From: Planoprotostelium fungivorum
Lineage: Eukaryota > Evosea > Variosea > Cavosteliida > Cavosteliaceae
Direction of reading: 5' to 3'
DNA: 29,193 nt
NCBI GenBank assembly: GCA_003024175.1
Contig: MDYQ01000315.1
Location: forward strand, 1 to 29,193
Under the pieces are notes generated by a model. It was given only the letters and a program-made list of their open reading frames with translations, made no database searches and was not told the DNA's origin. Positions 27,434 to 29,193 of the stretch are shown here, one piece after another. The position numbers and the translations under genes are program-made. Every line of letters starts with the position of its first letter. Position 1 is the first letter of the stretch.

Positions 27434-27618
27434 ATGACCTCTCGAGCTCAACTGATAACTGCCGTCTCTAATCTCCCAATCTCTGATGAGAAGAAAGAAA
27501 CATACTGTGTATTCATTGGGACCCAGAGAGGATCAGTGTGCCACTATCCTTCTACTGCCTGATCTACAGAATAGAGTGACCAGATACTCACCTCCTTCCG
27601 CCCAGACTGCCCCCACCG
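27434..27618 (+). CDS. Header exon, cassette copy 4
   Basis: ATG 27434 (MTSRAQLITAVSNLPISDEK) to the donor GTGAGT at 27619. The initiator frame stops within the exon. The exon differs from those at 12997, 16080 and 25048, but intron 1 that follows (CGACCTTCTTTATTCTC, GGTGTCCCCAGGGCCTCTACG) is the shared one. No NTPase exons follow in this orientation, so the gene is partial or broken. Confidence 0.4.
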
Positions 27619-27754
27619 GTGAGTCTCGACCTTCTTTATTCTCTTTTTATTCTATATATTCTCGTCATGGTGTCCCCAGGGCCTCTACGGGGCTCTACGG
27701 GCCTCTCAGGCTCTAGCCCGCGTAGTGGCGGCCTTGGGTGTCATTTTGGCTGCG

Positions 27755-27988
27755 TTACGTTATAAAGATGTACGTATTTGTACGAGCCCACCACACACTG
27801 AATGCTTGCCTCCTGTGATCAGTTTGTGCTTCAGGCTGGCACCTTGTTTCACTCTGCTTGATCTCATCTTCACGGTCCGAGTCGTCTTTTTCGAATATTT
27901 CTGCATTTCTGTCTGCCACTCCTTCCTCATTAGAACCTCCAGCTTCATCTCCAATACTCAATTGGGAGTGATCTCCTTGAACGATCAA
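27755..27988 (-). CDS. Acidic open frame of unknown function
   Basis: The minus strand reads IVQGDHSQLSIGDEAGGS, NAEIFEKDDSDREDEIKQ and EAQTDHRRQAFSVWW. The frame is also open upstream to about 28020 (NHSQLIVQGDHSQL, an internal echo of HSQL). It is strongly acidic, with no known motif. It lies antisense to the end of the cassette copy 4 plus strand. It could be an exon or a fragment. Confidence 0.25.
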   Translation of the reverse strand: MIVQGDHSQLSIGDEAGGSNEEGVADRNAEIFEKDDSDREDEIKQSETRCQPEAQTDHRRQAFSVWWARTNTYIFIT

Positions 27989-28084
27989 TTGGCTGTGATT
28001 CCTTAGCGGAATAGAGGTGTTACTGTCACCTCTCTACACATCTGTCCATCATTACTGCATTGTGCCCAGGTGGCCGGCTACTTC

Positions 28085-28170
28085 CCATCAAAACATTTGT
28101 AAGCTTTTGTGTGCTCAGAGCATGCTCTGTACAGACTGGGTGGAAAACACTGCACACAAATGATAGTATC
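28085..28170 (+). repeat. Repeat R, right-end copy
   Basis: CAAAACATTTGTAAGC, TTTTGTGTGCTCAGAGCATG, CTGTACAGACTGGGTGGAAA and ACTGCACACAAATG. This is the least changed stand-alone copy of repeat R. Confidence 0.65.
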
Positions 28171-28454
28171 CTTGCCACACAGTGGCATGGCTAACAGGGG
28201 CTTGTGGGTGGGCCTTGAGTGTTGTGTTTCCATTTGTGTCTGCTTGGGCATGCTTTGTACACAAAGTGGATAAGTGTAAGGAAGCGTAGAATCGATTTGT
28301 GATTCCGAGTTGTAGACCAAAATATTGGAAAGAGATATCTCCGAACGACACACAACTTTGTCATAAATAAACCATTCAAGGCTTCTTTGTCCAAGAAGGA
28401 GTCAGGAACCACATATAGTCTATTTCTATCATAGGATCTGCCTCTTACAGTGAG
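28171..28454. other. Non-coding stretch
   Basis: No gene is supported. TGGGCATGCTTTGTACACAAAGTGG near 28244 echoes the second half of repeat R. Confidence 0.3.
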
Positions 28455-29176
28455 TCAACTCTCACAATAAGCCAATAAATAAACATTGACAGTGAATTTA
28501 TATGTGTTTATGTAACAACAGCAGTTAGAGATGCTGTAGAGTTTATTATCTGGCACCATAACCAGCTCCGCCAGTGTTGATAGAAATAGATCCCCAACCC
28601 TAATATCCAGAGCGATAGGGTTGTCCGCCAGAGGTTGTAGTAGTTGCAGGATTGGTTGTGGTTGTAGTTGTGTCTCTCTCTTCATTCTATCCATTTCCTC
28701 CTCAATTAGAGGATATGCATCTAATACGTTTTGAATGGCAGACGTAAGCAAAGGGAGTCTTTCTGTTCTCTCTCTAATTCGCTCTTATCTTGTCGTCTCA
28801 ATTGTTTTGTGTGATGCAATGGGGAGGAAGAATCCAATAGTGGAAGCTGTTGAAGCGATAGTTGAGACGATTCTCAACCAGACCTCTGCAACCCAGATAC
28901 CTGGGATGGCAAAAACAATCCCCAAAAGCGTGAGGATGGCTGCAACAAAGCCTAGAGGGTGTTATTTCAGAAGATTTGGGGCTCCACAAATTTTAAAGAC
29001 TGACCTACCTGCCGTTCCATCTGAACATGTCTTTTGTGTTTGTTCTGAAATTCTGAATCTGATGCGAGATGTTTCAGCACTACGACAAGAGATGCAGCCA
29101 GTGCAGCATCACCTGAGAATGTGAGTGGACCAGGAATGGGTATTTGAGTATCGCATTCCATCGAATACTCACTCAT
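28455..29176 (-). CDS. Unrecognised gene with a hydrophobic segment and helical C-terminus
   Basis: Exon 1 is 29176-29009 (MSEYSMECDTQIPIPGPLTF, AALAASLVVVLKHLASDS, HVQMERQ), ending at GTAGGT; a second donor, GTCAGT, lies 4 bases on. After an acceptor CCCTCTAG, the frame from 28951 reads GFVAAILTLLGIVFAIPGIW and ASTASTIGFFLPIASHKT, one or two likely membrane segments. This frame meets a TAA at 28787-28785 and continues in the same register as LLTSAIQNVLDAYPLIEEEM, QLQPQPILQLLQPLADNP and LSTLAELVMVPDN. Only the second donor keeps the membrane frame. The TAA implies that a further intron, a shorter protein or a damaged gene is possible. No known family was recognised. Confidence 0.4.
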
Positions 29177-29193
29177 TTCGGATGATACTCACT

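Noticed and set aside
28735-29124. A 129-codon plus-strand gene at the right end
   Set aside because: The minus strand shows matching splice sites and hydrophobic and helical segments that read more naturally. The plus frame looks like its shadow, though this is not certain.

Overview
The window is eukaryotic: the genes are split by GT-AG introns, AATAAA signals follow stop codons, and retrotransposon remains are frequent. Many introns are very short (30 to 55 nt). I cannot name the species. The mix of Crinkler/RHS-type NTPase-nuclease genes, RNase H-bearing LINEs and Polinton-like debris suits a protist, an amoebozoan or an early-diverging fungus, but this is a guess. Five single n's (849, 1870, 2406, 13986, 23568) are assembly joins, and each is followed by sequence already seen just before it.

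Layout. 1-3755: four overlapping pieces of one LINE family (reverse transcriptase end, RNase H, zinc knuckle, 3' end). 3910-4795: two copies of a dispersed repeat with an (ACCTGA)n tail. 4950-6050: a broken fragment resembling a Polinton-type protein-primed DNA polymerase (minus), a small gene beginning MTQWW (plus), then a 51-bp tandem array built on an 18-bp palindrome. 6130-8500: mostly non-coding, with repeat pieces. 8500-9103: a fifth, internally deleted LINE copy.

9272-11454 (minus) and 16080-18694 (plus) are two complete-looking Crinkler/RHS-type genes with a P-loop NTPase followed by a nuclease-like region. 12997-14470 holds scrambled pieces of a related NTPase. These genes sit in a repeated cassette, seen at about 11.8-13.3, 14.6-16.3, 21.0-21.7 (left half cut) and 26.1-27.7 kb, with a leader-only copy at 24.7-25.3 kb. 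The cassette has a roughly 100-residue gene on the minus strand with a conserved 3' flank, a conserved divergent promoter containing hairpins and a CACGTG core, and on the plus strand a leader of small exons and introns ending in a short header exon. The leader and intron 1 are shared, but the header exons differ. This suggests one expression module driving different coding sequences.

21.8-24.36 kb holds a compact, AT-rich, divergent group of small unknown genes: a coiled-coil MTQWW protein, a roughly 230-residue unknown protein and a helix-turn-helix-like protein. It is present as one longer and one shorter copy. Because the other MTQWW gene lies beside the polymerase fragment at 5 kb, I infer that all of these derive from one virus-like element family and treat them as fossils. 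The right end (28.4-29.18 kb) carries a minus-strand gene with a hydrophobic segment and a helical C-terminal region.
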